Positions 1-15,300 of a stretch of DNA of 64,000 nucleotides are shown here, one piece after another (within the stretch, counting starts at the first letter, position 1; each line of letters begins with the position of its first letter). Made by a program: the position numbers and the translations under genes. The stretch comes from Unio delphinus (lineage: Eukaryota > Mollusca > Bivalvia > Unionida > Unionidae). A model generated the notes under the pieces. That model was not told the origin of the DNA, did not search any database, and saw only the letters and a list, made by a program, of their open reading frames with translations. Where the stretch lies: contig JAQISU010000169.1 of assembly GCA_029339505.1 (NCBI GenBank), positions 5,138,001 through 5,202,000 of the forward strand, in the 5' to 3' direction.

Positions 1-295
1 AAGCACAAGTTGATCATCAAAATTATTTTTAAATAAATTGTGTGATCTAAATCACTTGTAAATAGCATTAGAATGTTGCACTTTCAAAATGTGAATCTAA
101 TGAATTGTTGGATCAGCTAAATCAATGGTAACTGTGTTTAAACATTAAATTATCAAAAGATACAAAATGTAAATCTAATTGCTAAATAAACAAATGTTGG
201 ATGATAGGATCTGTTCAACGATTATCAATTTCGTGTTGTAAGCTTAAACACTCTGATATTAACTATATAGCCAGCACAGCATATTTAAGCCCCAG

Positions 296-381
296 ATTCA
301 TTTGGTACAATTAAGAAGAAAAGCTTTGGCTCTGCTATGACAGGATTGTCACAACTGGAACAGCTGGGTGCCACGGAATAT
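296..381 (+). CDS. START gene exon a (first exon seen)
   Basis: Acceptor 'ccccag' and donor 'gtaaga'. It begins with the last two bases of a codon and ends in phase 0, giving 28 full codons including 'SAMTGLSQLEQLGATEY'. The acceptor's pyrimidine tract is weak. Support comes mainly from the open frame and from phase agreement with the downstream chain. At least one more exon must lie left of the window. Confidence 0.55.
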
Positions 382-3300
382 GTAAGACTTGTAATAAAGA
401 ATTGCTGAGAATTTTACGAAACAGCCCTATAACACAGCAACTGTCATATGGAAGCCACCCCTGTAATTGAGAAACCAGTCAGTAATTTAAAATATAACAA
501 TATAAAATGTGTATATTCTGAAAATGATTCGAAAACCTAAATCTATTTTTGTATTTGCTATATAATTATATATTATGGCCTGGTAAATTTTATTAAAATA
601 AAAAAAATTGATTTAAATTTTTTAGAAATGTTTACAAATTTTTAAAAAAAATTAAAAATCATGATTTTCTTTAAACCTTGTATAGTGCAGGTTGAATGAG
701 TTTAAATTCATTATATCAGGTTCAATGTTGATGACCTTGACAATGAATGTTGTGCTGCACTTAAAGGTTTATGTTACCCAAGACCTGTAAAAATATTTTT
801 GTTACCAAATTTGGTATGTTAAAGTTTCTCGAGAATATCCTAGATTTTTAAATTACTCAACAGTTAAAATGAAGCAGTGGTCTTTTCTGAGATTCCAGGA
901 AGTTCTTTTCAGCCAGTAGAATGTTAGTCCCTTTGGGGGACTTTTGTTGATGCATTACCTTTAAACTTTGTAAATATTATGGTCACCACCTGTTGATGCA
1001 TGTATCAACAAATCAATCTGAATTCCCTCTTTTATATGTTAGAGTTATTATGCCTTTGTTTGGCTGATTAATACAATGTATGGCTCAGTTAAACCCAGTT
1101 GTTCTTAGACATTTTATTTGGATTTCTGTGAAAGTCGGAACGTATTATGGTCATCATGGAAAAATGCACACATATAATCCTGTCCTAAGACAAAGCATGT
1201 TATTTTCTGATATCCATCCAAAAGGTCACCATGACTGAATGAAGAATAATGGTTTCTCAACAACAATTTGAATTCTCTATCATCTTCAGTTACTAAATGT
1301 TTTGGATGACTTGCACTTGGTGTAAGGAAGAACCCTGGTGACTTTGGTCAAATGGTCAAAACTCAAGTTAATTGACTGAAAGAAGTTTTAAAAAATGGTT
1401 TCCGGACATTAACATTAGTTCTACATGATATATATCATGCACTTTGGGTAAGGAAGAAGATTATTGATTTTAGGGTCAGAATGTCAAAGTCATGCACTGA
1501 AGGAAGAAACATGGTTTCCACAAATTAGCATTAGTTCACATACCTAGCCCAAACATTTCAGAAGGCTTGCAAATTAGAAAGAAACTTGTTATTTTTAATG
1601 TCAAAATGTACAAAGGTCAAAGTCACTTATACTGAAAGAAGAAAAATGTTTTTTGTGCAAGAAAAGTAGTTAACAATGACTATTGAACATGGAGAATTAT
1701 GTAAAGGGCATATCTGGGTACTCTTGTTGTAAACTTGTTATCCATTTGGACTTGTGGCTCATTTAATGTATGACAGAATTTTGCTCAGGAACATGTTAGT
1801 GGATTGCTGTGAAATTTGAAACATGGTCATCATCAGATGACATGCTTGTTGACAAATTATTCATACTCACATTATTTTAGTTAGAGTTATATAGCACATT
1901 ATTGTACTGTAGATTCATCATGTTTATGGAAGAATATAGATGGAATGCATGAGGAACAAGGGTATGTTGATGTGTGGAAATTGATCACCATTTCTCATGT
2001 GTGGATTCATCAAAAAGAATGTGATACACCTCTTTTGCTTTCTTAAACTGGGCATTCAGTCCGAGTTTTACATTCTACGCTTATGATATGTATACTAAGC
2101 AAGACACATATCATCATTAAAATTGATTAATGGAATATCAGCATTCCTGATTCTTCTTTAAGAGGTACAAAAGCATGTTCAGAGGTAAGAATTTAATTAG
2201 AAACTCAACCTTGTTCAAAAGACTAAACTAAATTTTGGACTGAATGTCCTAGAGGGATATTTATTTTCAATCCCAGTTGTTGCTTCTGAAATAAAGGTAA
2301 AACTGGTATTTGAAAAGAACAACTAGTTTATGTCTTTATCAGTGTAATGTAACTTTTGTAATTATGAGATATATCACAAAGATTTTATGTATACCATAGG
2401 ATTTTGATTTTTTTTAAAATTTTCATCAACTCATTGAAAATATTTTGTTGAAATTAAGGTTTTTAAGGTTTGTATACATAATATTCATCCTGTTGCCACT
2501 TTTTCTCATCATGTGCTTTTTTTTATTTTTGCAAGAAATAAAATCCTAAAAATCTGGAAAAGTTCATGGCATGTATTATTTGATCTTCTAGGTTCTGGCA
2601 CAGAGAAGATAATGGAGTATGTTGGGTCCTCCAAATGAATGAGATTGTTCAGGAATGGACATTTATCTTGACACAGCCATCAAAAGGTTTGTATGGCTGT
2701 GAGAGCCATTCCTCCATTTCCACCACTTTATGTGACTTCTCTTGAGATGGACCACTGTATTTGATTTAAGACTTTGATTGTCATTACATGTACTGTAAAT
2801 ATTTCTTATAATGATATTGTATAGATTGATATGTTGGTGATTATGAATGGCATTATACTATGCCTTTTGTGTACAACATGTATTTTCAGTTCTAAAAGTG
2901 TTCAGAAATTTAGATTAAAATTTTGCATCTATTATGGAATATTACTACTTTTGGATTACACTGTAAAGGGAGACCACTATAACATCATGATTGTTGCGGT
3001 CCCTAGAACCCTACAGTGTTAGGCATTGAACCATGTTATAACCAGCCAAGTTAATTTGATGAAGAAAATAATGCATGTACAACAAAAATGGCCATGGTGG
3101 GTAATAAAAGCAGACACAAAAGTACATGACTTTGATTAAATGAAGAAAAACTAGTCTGTAATACACTTGTAGATTGACAACCAACATTTGTGTACTACAA
3201 TAATGCATTAAACATTGTACATGTACATGAAACATCCATGAATTCAAGTATAGATCACATGTTATAAAATAGATTTTGTTGGTGGAGATAACTATTATCT

Positions 3301-6300
3301 TGCCACAGCTACCAAAGGATAAAGTTATACACACAAATGTGCTGGCTGTAGGCCAAATTACAGGACTGACATTTAGAGGAGCATCTTTTAACACAGACTT
3401 GTATATGTCAGGTGATTCTGGCCATAAAAAGCAGGTAACTGCTTGTCAGGGGATCAATTCAATAAGGGGACTACTGTATAATCCAAGGTGTCACATACGT
3501 TTTTATTCCCCTTAAGAACCCCATACTGTCATATATCCAAAAACCTTTGATAAAACTAATTATTTCATATGATGTGATAATTTATTTTTATGGGCCCCTC
3601 ATTAGGCATGAATTTATCACAGGGTTTTAAACAAAGTTACAAGACTTCAACTGAAATTTTTATGGTACAACTTGGTATACATTATAAATATGAAAACAAA
3701 CCTATTTTTTAGAACAGCAAAAGATCACATTTTCTTAGCACATGATTACATGGCATATGTATGGTGCATATTTTTGTATGTTGTAATGTGAATTATGAAT
3801 TACAATTACAAATGTTTAATATTTGAATGATATTCATATGGCAATCAATCAATCAGTGTCATGAAATATTACAGACCTTTCACAGTAAGATATACAAAAT
3901 ATTCAGGAATCTTTTTAGTGGTTCACATACAAGTGCATAGTGGATATATAAAGGAATTAAGTATAATTCATTTCATTTTATAGTTATCTACAGCTTCTGT
4001 AAGAGTCGTGAGAGAAAGTAAGATTTATTTGTAATTTGTTGAAATCACAGAGTGGGAAACATTCTTTTTTAGATAGACAGTACTTTGCTGAACTCTTGTG
4101 AAATTATTTAAAGACTTGGACATTTACATACAAATTTAATTAAATTTGATTACATGAAACATTCAAAGGTCTTTAGTGATATCCTACCTTCATGAAATTT
4201 ACCTTGAAGTAAAACATGTTTGGATTATTAGAACCATGATTCTTCAGTGGTGCTAAGATAGCACATAAGTATATTAGTACATGTACCGTTATACATATAG
4301 CTTAAATAGCTCTTTCATAATATAGTGATTCATAAGTCAAAAGTTTAAAGGCCAATCTTAAATAGCTCTTTCATAAAAGAGTGATTCATAAGCCAAAAGC
4401 TTAAAGGACAGTCTTAAATAGTTCTTTCATAATAGAGTGATTCATAAGCCAAAAGTTTAAAGGCCAATCTTAAATAGTTCTTTCATAATAGAGTGATTCA
4501 TAAGCCAAAAGCTTAAAGGACAGTCTTAAATAGTTCTTTCATAATAGAGTGATTCATAAGCCAAAACCTTAAAGGTCAATCTTAAATAGCTCTAACTTTC
4601 ATAATAGACTTTTAAAAGGATTCATAAGCCAAAAGCTTAAAGGCCAATCTTAAATAGCTCTTTCAAAATAGAGTGATTCATAAGCCAAAAGCTTAAAGGC
4701 CAATCTTAAATACTTCTTTCATAATAGAAAATATGATTTAATTTAAAATGTTCTCCATTTCAGAAGTGGATCAGAGTCTTCTATCAGTTATGTGTTACAT
4801 GGACTTGGAAAGTTCCCTCAATAATGGTGCTAATAGAGTAGCTGAACTCATTGGTTCTCTCAAGGATTACATTCAGTACCGCCGACTACAGGCCACTCCT
4901 GTGATTGATATTAAACTTCCACTAACTGTTAAACATGAAAAGAAAGTCCGATCATACAGCTCATCTGAAAATAATGCTCAAAAACAAACTGCTGGAAATC
5001 GAATGTTTCAAAGATTCCGATCATTTGTTGAGAAGCCATTGTCCAGTTGTGATACAGCTTCCATGCAATTTCAACTTCAGCAGTCTGCTTCGATTTTGAG
5101 GCATAGACTGCAAAATAAATCAATCTGCTTAGATGATGGAGGAGAAAAAAGAAATTCTGATGCACCAATATCAAAGAAAGAGTTTCAAGCTAAATCAAAC
5201 TCTGCCTCGCCTCAAAGGTCCAAGGCCAGTGAGGTGGAAGGACATAATCACAGGAAAACTGAGGAAAACTTCAATGCAGGGGTCATAGAAAATAACAATA
5301 TTGTACAAGATTTAGATGGAGATGAGATGTCGAAGGATAATACTCAAAATTTAGCAGCAAACATTGTAGAGGACTTTGAAAACATTGAATTTAAAAACTT
5401 GGATAAGACATTGGATGAAGATATTATGGCACATGAGGAAGAGACAGTAGAAAACCCTCAAGACCTACAACAGTCCAGTTTTAGGAGTGAGTGTTATACA
5501 GTGTATATACAAACAATACCAAAATATAAACCAGAACCAAAAAATAAACCACAGCAATAAAATCGTCCACAATTAATTTCAATCACAAGAATGATCACTA
5601 CGAAGGCTGTAACTCCATATGATATAGTGCCTTTTCTATGAAAGAAACTTAGACAAGTGAATGCCTGGCATTTTTATAAAGGAACAAAGATACATACCAT
5701 TCAAAAATCTTATTGAGAAATACATGTTCTATAGTAAACAATACTAAATACTTTATGAGTTGACAATAAAGGAATAAGGTCAGATATACAACGAGGGGGA
5801 AAGAGTTGCCACATAGCTGCCTATTTAGGTACCTTTAGTTGAACAAAATTAGGAATTCTTTATTTGCCCATCAATTAGTGGTGCTTGTATAGCACGCAAT
5901 AGTGTAGAACATGGTTTCTTTGAATTACAACGGAGGATCAGTCATTTTCACAAATATTTTCATCAGTGAGGATTAACATTAATTAGTCATGCTGGCTTTC
6001 TTGCTTGTTTATTTTTAATTAATCTTTACCTGTTGTGCAGTTTGACCACAGATGACTAGAATATGAAAATATGGCATGTCCTGAGATAAATAGGGCATGT
6101 TACAGGGAGAAACGGCAAGTCATTTTGTGAATTTCATGCATATTGGACCAGGAAATTATATCAAAATTTAGTTAAAACAAAGTTCAAAAAATGCCATGAA
6201 CAAGTCTAGATATTAGATCCCAATGTCTAATTTTTTTTATTCAGTCTTCCTGCTTGGCTTTTGCAAAGTTCATAGGTATACCTTACACCCTGTTTTACAA

Positions 6301-9300
6301 ACTACGGTAATTGCGCTAATATTATGGAATAAAAGGCAATTACACATCTATGTACTGGTATAATTGCTGGTCAAAATTCCCTCTTAACACAAGCCAGTTT
6401 CAAGGTTTTAATGATTAACTAGCCTGTACTGCTTTCACAAAACAAAAGACAAATTTACCAACTATCAAACTAGGAGTCACCAAAACATCAACCTTCCATA
6501 GTATGGAAAGTTATGTTTGTTTCACCAAAACTAAAACTGAAATTGATTGATGTTTATCTTAGTTATTATTACCACTCTTCACAAGGGGCTCCGAGTGGCT
6601 GAGTGGTCTAAAGCGCTCTCTGTTATGGATCACTACCATCTCACTTCTGGGTGCATGGGTTCGAGTCGCAGATTCGGTCAATGTTGGCATGTCAGAAAGC
6701 TTGTCATTAGCTTTTCTTGGGTCAGTGGTTTATTCCAGGGGTTTTTCCAGGTTCTTTCTACACCATTAATACTGGCCACTATGTATTGTCTATCATGTGC
6801 TGAAAAATGGCATTAAACCCAACAACAGCTACAACAATCGCTCTTCATGAACATGTAAATTAAGCTGGTTATATGCCTTGTACAATTAAACGTGCATACC
6901 ATTTCAAAATTATTACCTCAATTGGTATGATTACTTATATAGTAAAACCTGTTTTGAGAGACCACCTGTTTTGAGAGACCAGAATCTCAATGCACAGATT
7001 TATTTATTATATAGTGTTATGAGAGACCACCTGTTTTGAGAGACCATTATTTTTGGGTAGAAAGGGTGGTCTTTCAAGACAGGTTTTACTGTATCATTGA
7101 AAATGAGTAACTCATGAGCTTGTGATTCAACGTAAATGAAACAGCTATTAAGGGCTAGCTGAAATGTTATCGGGAGGATGGTAATTTGGTCGAAACAACG
7201 AATAAAGCAAAATCTGCATCTAATATGTTTGGGAATAAATAAAGATTTAAGTGATGCTATACACGCTTTGCAATGTGTAAGTACTGTGCATTATAGTTCA
7301 GCCTGGTTGCCTGGGTAAACTCAACTGACCCACGCAGTATAAAGTCTTTAATTACCTTTATTTTATTTTGTTTTGGAGAAATCAAAAGAAATGCACATGC
7401 AATATAATTACAAAATTGATTATAATACTTTGTAACAGTTAAATCATTGTTGGGTCACCGAAAGTTATTTTTTTAATTGCCTTTGTCATAGGACATGGGA
7501 AAAATTATTGTTTTGATTTATGTTCATTACAGTAGTCAAGAAAACACACCTAAAAACTGTCATATACGGTAATAGCATAACTCGCTGAAACCAATCATTG
7601 CTAGCATCTACAACAAATTTTTGAGAATTCAATGAAAGGCCTTTTAAAGATCTTGAATATTCCTAAGATACCTCCACTAATTTAGTAATTAAAGAAAAAT
7701 ACAATTGTTTTACAATAAAATATAAATATGGATTTATTCCATGTGAAAAAAAATTGATATTACAGGATGAAAAATTAAAATTGTAAATTTGTAAATTTAA
7801 ATTTTCTCTTTCTTTTTCAGAAGGTTTAAATTATGTGGTGAAATCAAACCAGGCAGCAGCAGAGCTTCTTTCAGTGGTAAATAACAAATCAAGTTCTTTA
7901 CTTATTAAATAAAAAGATTTAAAATCATCAGCCATTTTTTTTACTTTGGTACATATTTCTTATTCCTTGTTTTTCACTTGCAGCACAGTAAGAATCTGTA
8001 CTTGTTACTGTAAAGCTGAATGTGTAGGACAGCTGGCTAAATTTAGCTTAGTGTGTAGGACATCTGGATAAATTTAGCTTAGTGTGTAGGACAGCTGGCT
8101 AAATTTAGCTTAGTGTGTAGGACATCTGGATAAATTTAGCTTAGTGTGTAGGAAAGCTGTCTAAATTCAGCTTAGTGTGCAGGACATCTGGATAAATTTA
8201 GCTTAGTGTGCAGGACAGCTGGCTAAATTTAGCTTAGTGTGCAGGACATCTGGGTAAATTTAGCTTAGTGTGTAGGACATCTGGATAAATTTAGCTTAGT
8301 GTATAGGACAGCTGGCTAAATTTAGCTTAGTGTGCAGGACATCTGGATAAATTTAGCTTAGTGTGTAGAACAGCTGGCTAAATTTAGCTTAGTGTGTAGG
8401 ATGGCTGGCTAAATTTAGCTTAGTGTGTAGGACATCTGGATAAATTTAGCTTAGTGTGCAGGACATCTGGATAAATTTAGCTTAAGTGTCCAGGACAGTA
8501 AATTTAACATTCAGATAAATCCAAGCTCAATCAGTCTGTACACTTATCTTCTGCAGCCATGTGTTGACTAGAGACCTTTATTAACAACCTGAATGTCTAC
8601 TTTTTGTAGTATCTTCCCAATATTCTTGAAGGCCAGGAAAAAAGGTATGGTGACAAAATTTTGAAGGACAGCCATTCAGATATTCTGTGCAATACCTAAT
8701 TTAACAAATTATGCCCTTGCTTTTCATACAGACAGGATAAACAGTTTTCACTAGTCACTAACTCGGAAAAGAAACATTATGTAAAATGAAAACATTAAAA
8801 ATAAAATAAGAGTCTTTATTACATCATTTAGAGAAGCATCAGGAAGGATAGCATGGTGCTTTTTAACAAGAAGAAGGTGCTGTTTCTGCTTCAGGAAACA
8901 TACTTTGGGGTTTATTGGGTTGAATCCCATTTTCTTCACATGATAAGCTATACTAAGTGGCCAGTATATCTGGTGGAGGAAGAGTCCAGGAAAATCCCAG
9001 GAAGAACCGCCAACCTAGATTTGCCAAGCCCAAAAAAAGAACACATGCAGATATAGGTGCATAGTCAGTGATCAGTAAAGGCCAACACCTCAAGCCACTC
9101 TGCCAACTGGGGCCCTGAAAACATAATTGTTTGAAGTTTTATAATATCCAGTCAAACTTTCCTATAGTGACTGCTAAGGAGACATTCTAGAAGTTGTCTT
9201 ATTATGGCAGGTGGTTTTAATATGAAGACAAATATTTTTTGATTCATTATGAATGGGATATGTGGAACTTGCCATGTGGCCTTTATATGCAAATGGTCAT

Positions 9301-12300
9301 CATAACATTTCGGACTGTGCTTCATGTCAGGGAAATATAATTTCATTGTCACCCCCACCCATATAGCTCTTACACCAGACCTGTTCATGTTCAGACTGTT
9401 GTGCAACTTTTTTTTCCAAATTAATTAGAACTTTTAAGAAAATTATAGTTTGTACATATAATGTCTTGATCATACAGGCCAACCATTACACTTTTGAAGC
9501 AATCATTAAACTTTTTCACTGAATGATGTATTATGGTCTCATGTATATGGCTTACACTTCTCTGATACATCAAATATTTTTTAAAAAAGTAATAAAATAT
9601 AGGGGCCCAGAGTGGTTGAGTGGTCTAAAGCACTCTCATTTATGGATTACTGCCATATCACCTCTGTCTGCATGGGTTCAAGTTTCAGATTCAGCCAAAG
9701 TTGGTATGTGAGAAAGCCAGTAGAATATCGTGGGTTGGTGGTTCTTTCGGGGGTGGGGGGGATCCTGGGTTCATCCTCCACCATTAATACTGGCCACCAT
9801 GTATAGCCTATCGTGTGTTGAAAAATGGCATTAAACCCTACAACAACAACAATAAAATGTTGTTATCATTTATGTTATCATATCTTTTATTCCACCTGTC
9901 ATAAAATGTTTAGATATACTGCTTCATAAGTACAAGATCTAATTTGCCCATTATAGATCTTCACTTTTAGCAACTGTATATGACCCTGTTCCAGAACAAC
10001 AGACACATTTTTTAAATTTTAAACTTTGTCTTGCAGAGTCAGTATATTGATAATCATGTTAGTTGGTGGACCAGTCTTAACTTTTAAAGAAAATGGCACC
10101 AGAAATTAAGTGAAACAGGCTTTTACAGTTTGACTTGTGAGTGAAAATCCTTAGAGCAGATGGATTTTTTTAAACTTTAAAAAACATGTCCCATCAGACC
10201 AAGGACAAATGAATACAGCATTACAAATTTGTTGAGGATATGATGGTAACAAATCAATACAGCATTACAAATTTGTTAAGAGGAATATGATGGTGACAAA
10301 TGAATACAGCATTACAAATTTGTTGAGGAATACAATGGTGACAAATCAATACAGCATTACAAATTGTTTAAGAGGAATATGATGGTGACAAATCAATAAA
10401 GCATTACAAATTTGTTATTAAGAGAAATACATAGTGACAAATCAATACAGCATTACTTTTTTTCTTTCAGGCACTGCAGGTATCTTACATGGATTTAAGT
10501 CAGTCATTGGATGAACAAAAAGAGACATCAGGAGGATGGATGTAAGTTTTATTTGGATTTCTATTGCTTTCAAAATAAGCTAGAACACCTAACTTTTGAC
10601 CATCACTCAGACTAAATAAAAGTGGCCCTAATTAGGAAGTGGTCTGAGTTCAGGGGTAAGTTTACTCTTTAAAACAGTAAATGGAACTAAATTTGTGGGG
10701 TGTGGTCTTTATTGGGTAGGAGGAAGGTAAGTTAGGTCCAAAATAAAAATGCAAACAAACAACAAATGTGCAATCAGATTAGGGTCTATGTTGTTCTGCT
10801 AGTTAGTCCAAACAAACTGCCTGTACCCCAGATATGCTGGCCCATCATAGCAGTGACAGATCTAGGTCTGTACAGTATGTAGCTGGATCCCATTTATACA
10901 TGCTTATATATGCAGTATTTAATTTATGGTTTTGCAGTGTAGCATATCTACAAAATAAATCAATAAGATGCCAAGCATACCAGATTAATGCCAGTTTTTG
11001 GATATCAGAATCTGGAAGCCCCCATGGAGCTCTCTAACCTCTTTCTTTGTTTATCTACAACAGTTGACTGCATATCATCTCCCTATCTTAGCCCCAGATC
11101 TTCTGTAAAAAGCTGGTTGTCGTAGGTGTTAAAGTTAGTATGTGTTTTAAATCTTTAATGTGCAGCATTACAAATTATTGCTGTTGATCTGACATCAAAA
11201 TCTGTCTTTGTAGTTTAGCTTTGTTGTGAAAAATGAATGGTGAATTTAAACAGTGGGGAAATTTATAGAACAAGCATGGGCAACTTCATCCTGGGCGCAA
11301 GCTAGATAAGTGATTTTCAAAGCCACACCCTATGATGTAGATTAACAGATAAAACCAGGTCTCATGCCAGATTTGACCCATGGGCCATGTTTTGCCCACC
11401 ACAGGTATTAAAGTTTTGCCCACCACAAGTTTAAATGTGAGGAAAATGTGGCTTGAATTATGATCAACTTTAATTTGGAAAAGTCATGATGATGGTGTGC
11501 ATGACTTTTCAATCAATTCATCACTCAATGAGTTTTTAAAGTTTTTATTGTGTTGATTACCGAATTGGAGAACCTCTGTCCCTAAAAATGGATGAAAAGC
11601 AAACAACACATTTACCAATTTTTCAATATTCTCACATTTCTCAAATGCGTTGCAAATATGCTGATGAAAAATTCAAATGTGCATATTGTTTAATCACAGA
11701 ATTGTTCTTTTTACTGGCTGACTTTTGGGCAAAATGTATTATTTTTTATGTTAGAACATGAATTACTGGATTTTCCAAGTGAAATAAATGTTATAACTCA
11801 CTTGAGTCAATTATCATAAATAATTTCCCTGCTGCAACAGTAATAAGATGACCATGAAATTCAAAATTATTCTTAGATGCTTATGTAGCCAAGTGGTAAA
11901 GTGGCCGCCTCCCAATAAAGACTACTGAAGTTCAGATCCAACAAGGTGTGAATACTTTATATTTTTTAATGTGTAATTTTACTTTCAATTGGGAAGGAGA
12001 ATCATGCAACTTTTTATTTATTTTCTGTGTGAATATTAAAAAAGCACAGCAGAATATAAATGGTGAATGGCAGATATGGTAAGGGATCCAGTTAGAAATT
12101 GGCTAATTCAGTCTATTATATAGCACATCTTGCTTGCCAGATCATTTGAATATCAAATATATATTTTTTAAAAATTGCTTGTTAAAAATAAAAAACATGG
12201 AAATAAAAAAAATTACTATTTTCATTCCCTACTTGCATTGGTCTTCTGCATCATTTCCTTTATATTCAGATTTCATTCTTAACAGAGGATAAAAATAAGG

Positions 12301-15300
12301 GACTCATGAAATCCAGTATTATAACAGGGACATTGGTATACAGAGAGACTTTATTATGAGGGATCATTATGCATAAAACTTGACATTAGTTCTGATAACC
12401 TTCCTAGGTAAAACCATTGAATGAGGTTTGTTTCTCTCTTTGCTATTTAAAAGTCACTCAGTTTTGCTTTTCTTTTTGCTGTTAACACTAATTTTTGTTT
12501 TAGCTGCTGTCTGCTAATGTATATTCAGAGCTATAACCTAAAAGTAGTATGGTAGATACTTGGTGGCTTTAGTTGACAATGAAAATGGAAAGAAATACAT
12601 GTACAGTAATGCTAGGCATTGCTAACTTCATCATCATTCACAAGGTTGGATGATTTGTTGGTTGATTTGCCATCATGGGCAATAGCCTTTCAGCTGCTTA
12701 ACCATAATATATAATAGCCATAATATATAACAGTGATAATATCAATGAGTCACATTAAAATTTACATCAAAATTTGGTGTACATACCTCAGTAATGATGA
12801 ACATTACTGACAATTTGGCTGTTCCATACCTCAATAGTGAAGAACATTACTGATAATTTGGCTATTACATACCTCAGTAGTGATGAACATTACTGATAAT
12901 ATGGCTATTACATACCTCAATAGTAAAGAACATTACTGGTAATTTGGCTATTACATACCTCAGTAGTGATGAACATTACTGACAATTTGGCTATTACATA
13001 CCTCAGTAGTAAAGGAAATTACTGATAATTTGGCTATTACATACCTCAGTAGTGATGAACATTACTGATAATTTGGATAACATACCTCAATAGTGAAGAA
13101 CATTACTGATAATTTGGCTATTACATACCTCAGTAGTGATGAACATTGCTGACAATATGGCTATTACATACCTCAGTAGTAAAGGAAATTACTGATAATT
13201 TGGCTATTACATACCTCAGTAGTGATGAACATTACTGACAATTTGGCTATTACATACCTCAGTAGTGATGAACATTACTGATAATTTGGCTACTACATAC
13301 CTCAGTTGTGATGAACATTACTGATAATTTTGCTGTTACATACCTTAGTAGTAAAGGAAATTACTAACAATTTGGCTATTACATTCCTCAATAGTGAAGA
13401 ACATTACTGATTATTTGGCTATTACATACCTCAGTAGTGAAAAATATTCCTGATGATATGGCTATTACATACCTCAGTAGTGAAAAACATTCCTGATGAT
13501 ATGGCTATTACATACCTCAGTAGTGAAAAACATTCCTGATGATATGGCTATTACATACCTCAGTAGTGAAAAACATTCCTGATGATATGGCTATTACATA
13601 CCTCAATGGGAGCCATGATACTACCTGCCTAATAGAAGTGTTGTAATGAAGAGCAAGACACAGAGAATGCTGTAGATTTTTCCATCAGCTGATTATTAAT
13701 TTCTTGGTCCTGTATCTTTTATTTATAAAGGTTTTGTGGCATGGATCATGAGATTGTCATTTTGAAGAAAACAAGTCCTAATGGTAAAGTAATAAGGTAA
13801 GATGTTGATGTTTATTTTTCTTGCCATAATTAGAATCAAACTACTTTTTTAAGGATATCACTCATTCATTTTGGTCATAAATTTTCAGATTAATATACTT
13901 TTGTTTTGGATCATCCTTATTAAAAGACATTTTATATGTTATAGGTTTCATTTTTAAATTTATTATCAGTCACATGTACAGTAAATTTGAACCACATGTA
14001 AAATGTCTCAGATGTGAGGTATTTTTTGAGGTCGTAGAAGCTATAAAAAAAACTATCCTATATATTCTTGTCAGATCCAACTGCAAACTGCAGTCACAAA
14101 TCTGCCATCACATATATGCCTGAAGATCTGGATCAATTTGTTAAGAGTAACCAGTAGAACAAACAACATAGTTATTTGCAGTTGGATCAAATTTACATAC
14201 ATGTACATGAATGAATAATGAAAACAGCAATTATCATGCTCATACATTAGCCAGACACATACATGCCAACCATTACGCTTTTGGCGTAATCATTACGCTT
14301 TTTCCCACTAAATTCCGCGTTACGCGTTAACGTTTATAGATTACGCTTTTTCGATATATCCATCTTGCAAAAAAAGAAGAAAAATTTTTTTTTTCGTTTT
14401 TATTAGCATTACTTTATTTTTTACATACTGTTTTATTTTTAAATAAAAAATACCCCGCTTCTACATAACTACGATATACGAGTATACTTGTCCGTGGACT
14501 TTCCTAATATTCATGTTCTATTTATAGCAACTATCATGTTACTAAGATACTTTCAAACTTTCGACCTCATATTCTATTTATAGCGGCTTAGTGAGGAGAG
14601 AACAGACTGGTTTCTATTTTGTTTAAATCATTATGCACATACTCTTTGTTCTAATTTTGTATAGTGCAAAACCAGTCTAAAAGTTTTTTGCGCTAAAAAG
14701 TATTAAAAAATTCTCAATGCGCTTATGAGTGCAAAAAATATCTCTTAAATAATTTCACAGATGGGTTAGAAAAAGTCAATAATAAACAAAGCAAATTTTA
14801 ATCAATCCTCCAAACACGACGAGGACATCATCACGTGACGTCTAATCGTTGGCGCTAAATGGCTTCAGATGTTAAGATGGATTCTAGTCTTTGTGTATGT
14901 TAGAGCACATTTTTTTCCCCAAGAATTTCGCAGATGGATCAGAAAAAAGCAAAACAACGAGTCCTCCAAAGATGAATATATGAATGGCATAATACAGCGT
15001 TCCATTCTAGGACAGCATCATGCTCATTGCAGACTGTGCGGAAACGATTTTAGCATTGGTCATGGTTGTAAATTTGATGTGGAAAAACACATGAAAACAA
15101 GGAAACACATCGAATTAGCTCGCCTTACGAACTCTAATACTAAGGTAACTTCTTATTTACAGCAGAGCTCAAGTGCAGACTTGAATACTATAAATGCTGA
15201 GGTGTTATTTACAGAGTTTTTAATAGAACACGGACTACCCTTATCGGTAGCAGACCACGTTGGTCCCATGTTCAAGCGGATGTTTCCTGATTCGAAAATT

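Noticed and set aside
5487..5560. Read-through of START gene exon d to a stop at 5560
   Set aside because: The 'GTGAGT' donor at 5487 joins the next exon in phase with a sensible protein. The tail beyond it is low-complexity. An alternative intron-retained short form cannot be excluded.
6547..6816. 89-codon + strand ORF
   Set aside because: Lies almost entirely within a tRNA-derived SINE.
9523..9806. Two overlapping + strand ORFs
   Set aside because: They cover SINE copy 2 and have different frames of the same element.
11884..11950. Functional tRNA gene
   Set aside because: The acceptor and anticodon stems do not pair convincingly and the B box is degraded.
12780..13607. CRISPR-like regular repeats
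   Set aside because: The repeats are contiguous without unique spacers and the setting is an animal intron, so this is a minisatellite. The same applies to the other arrays.
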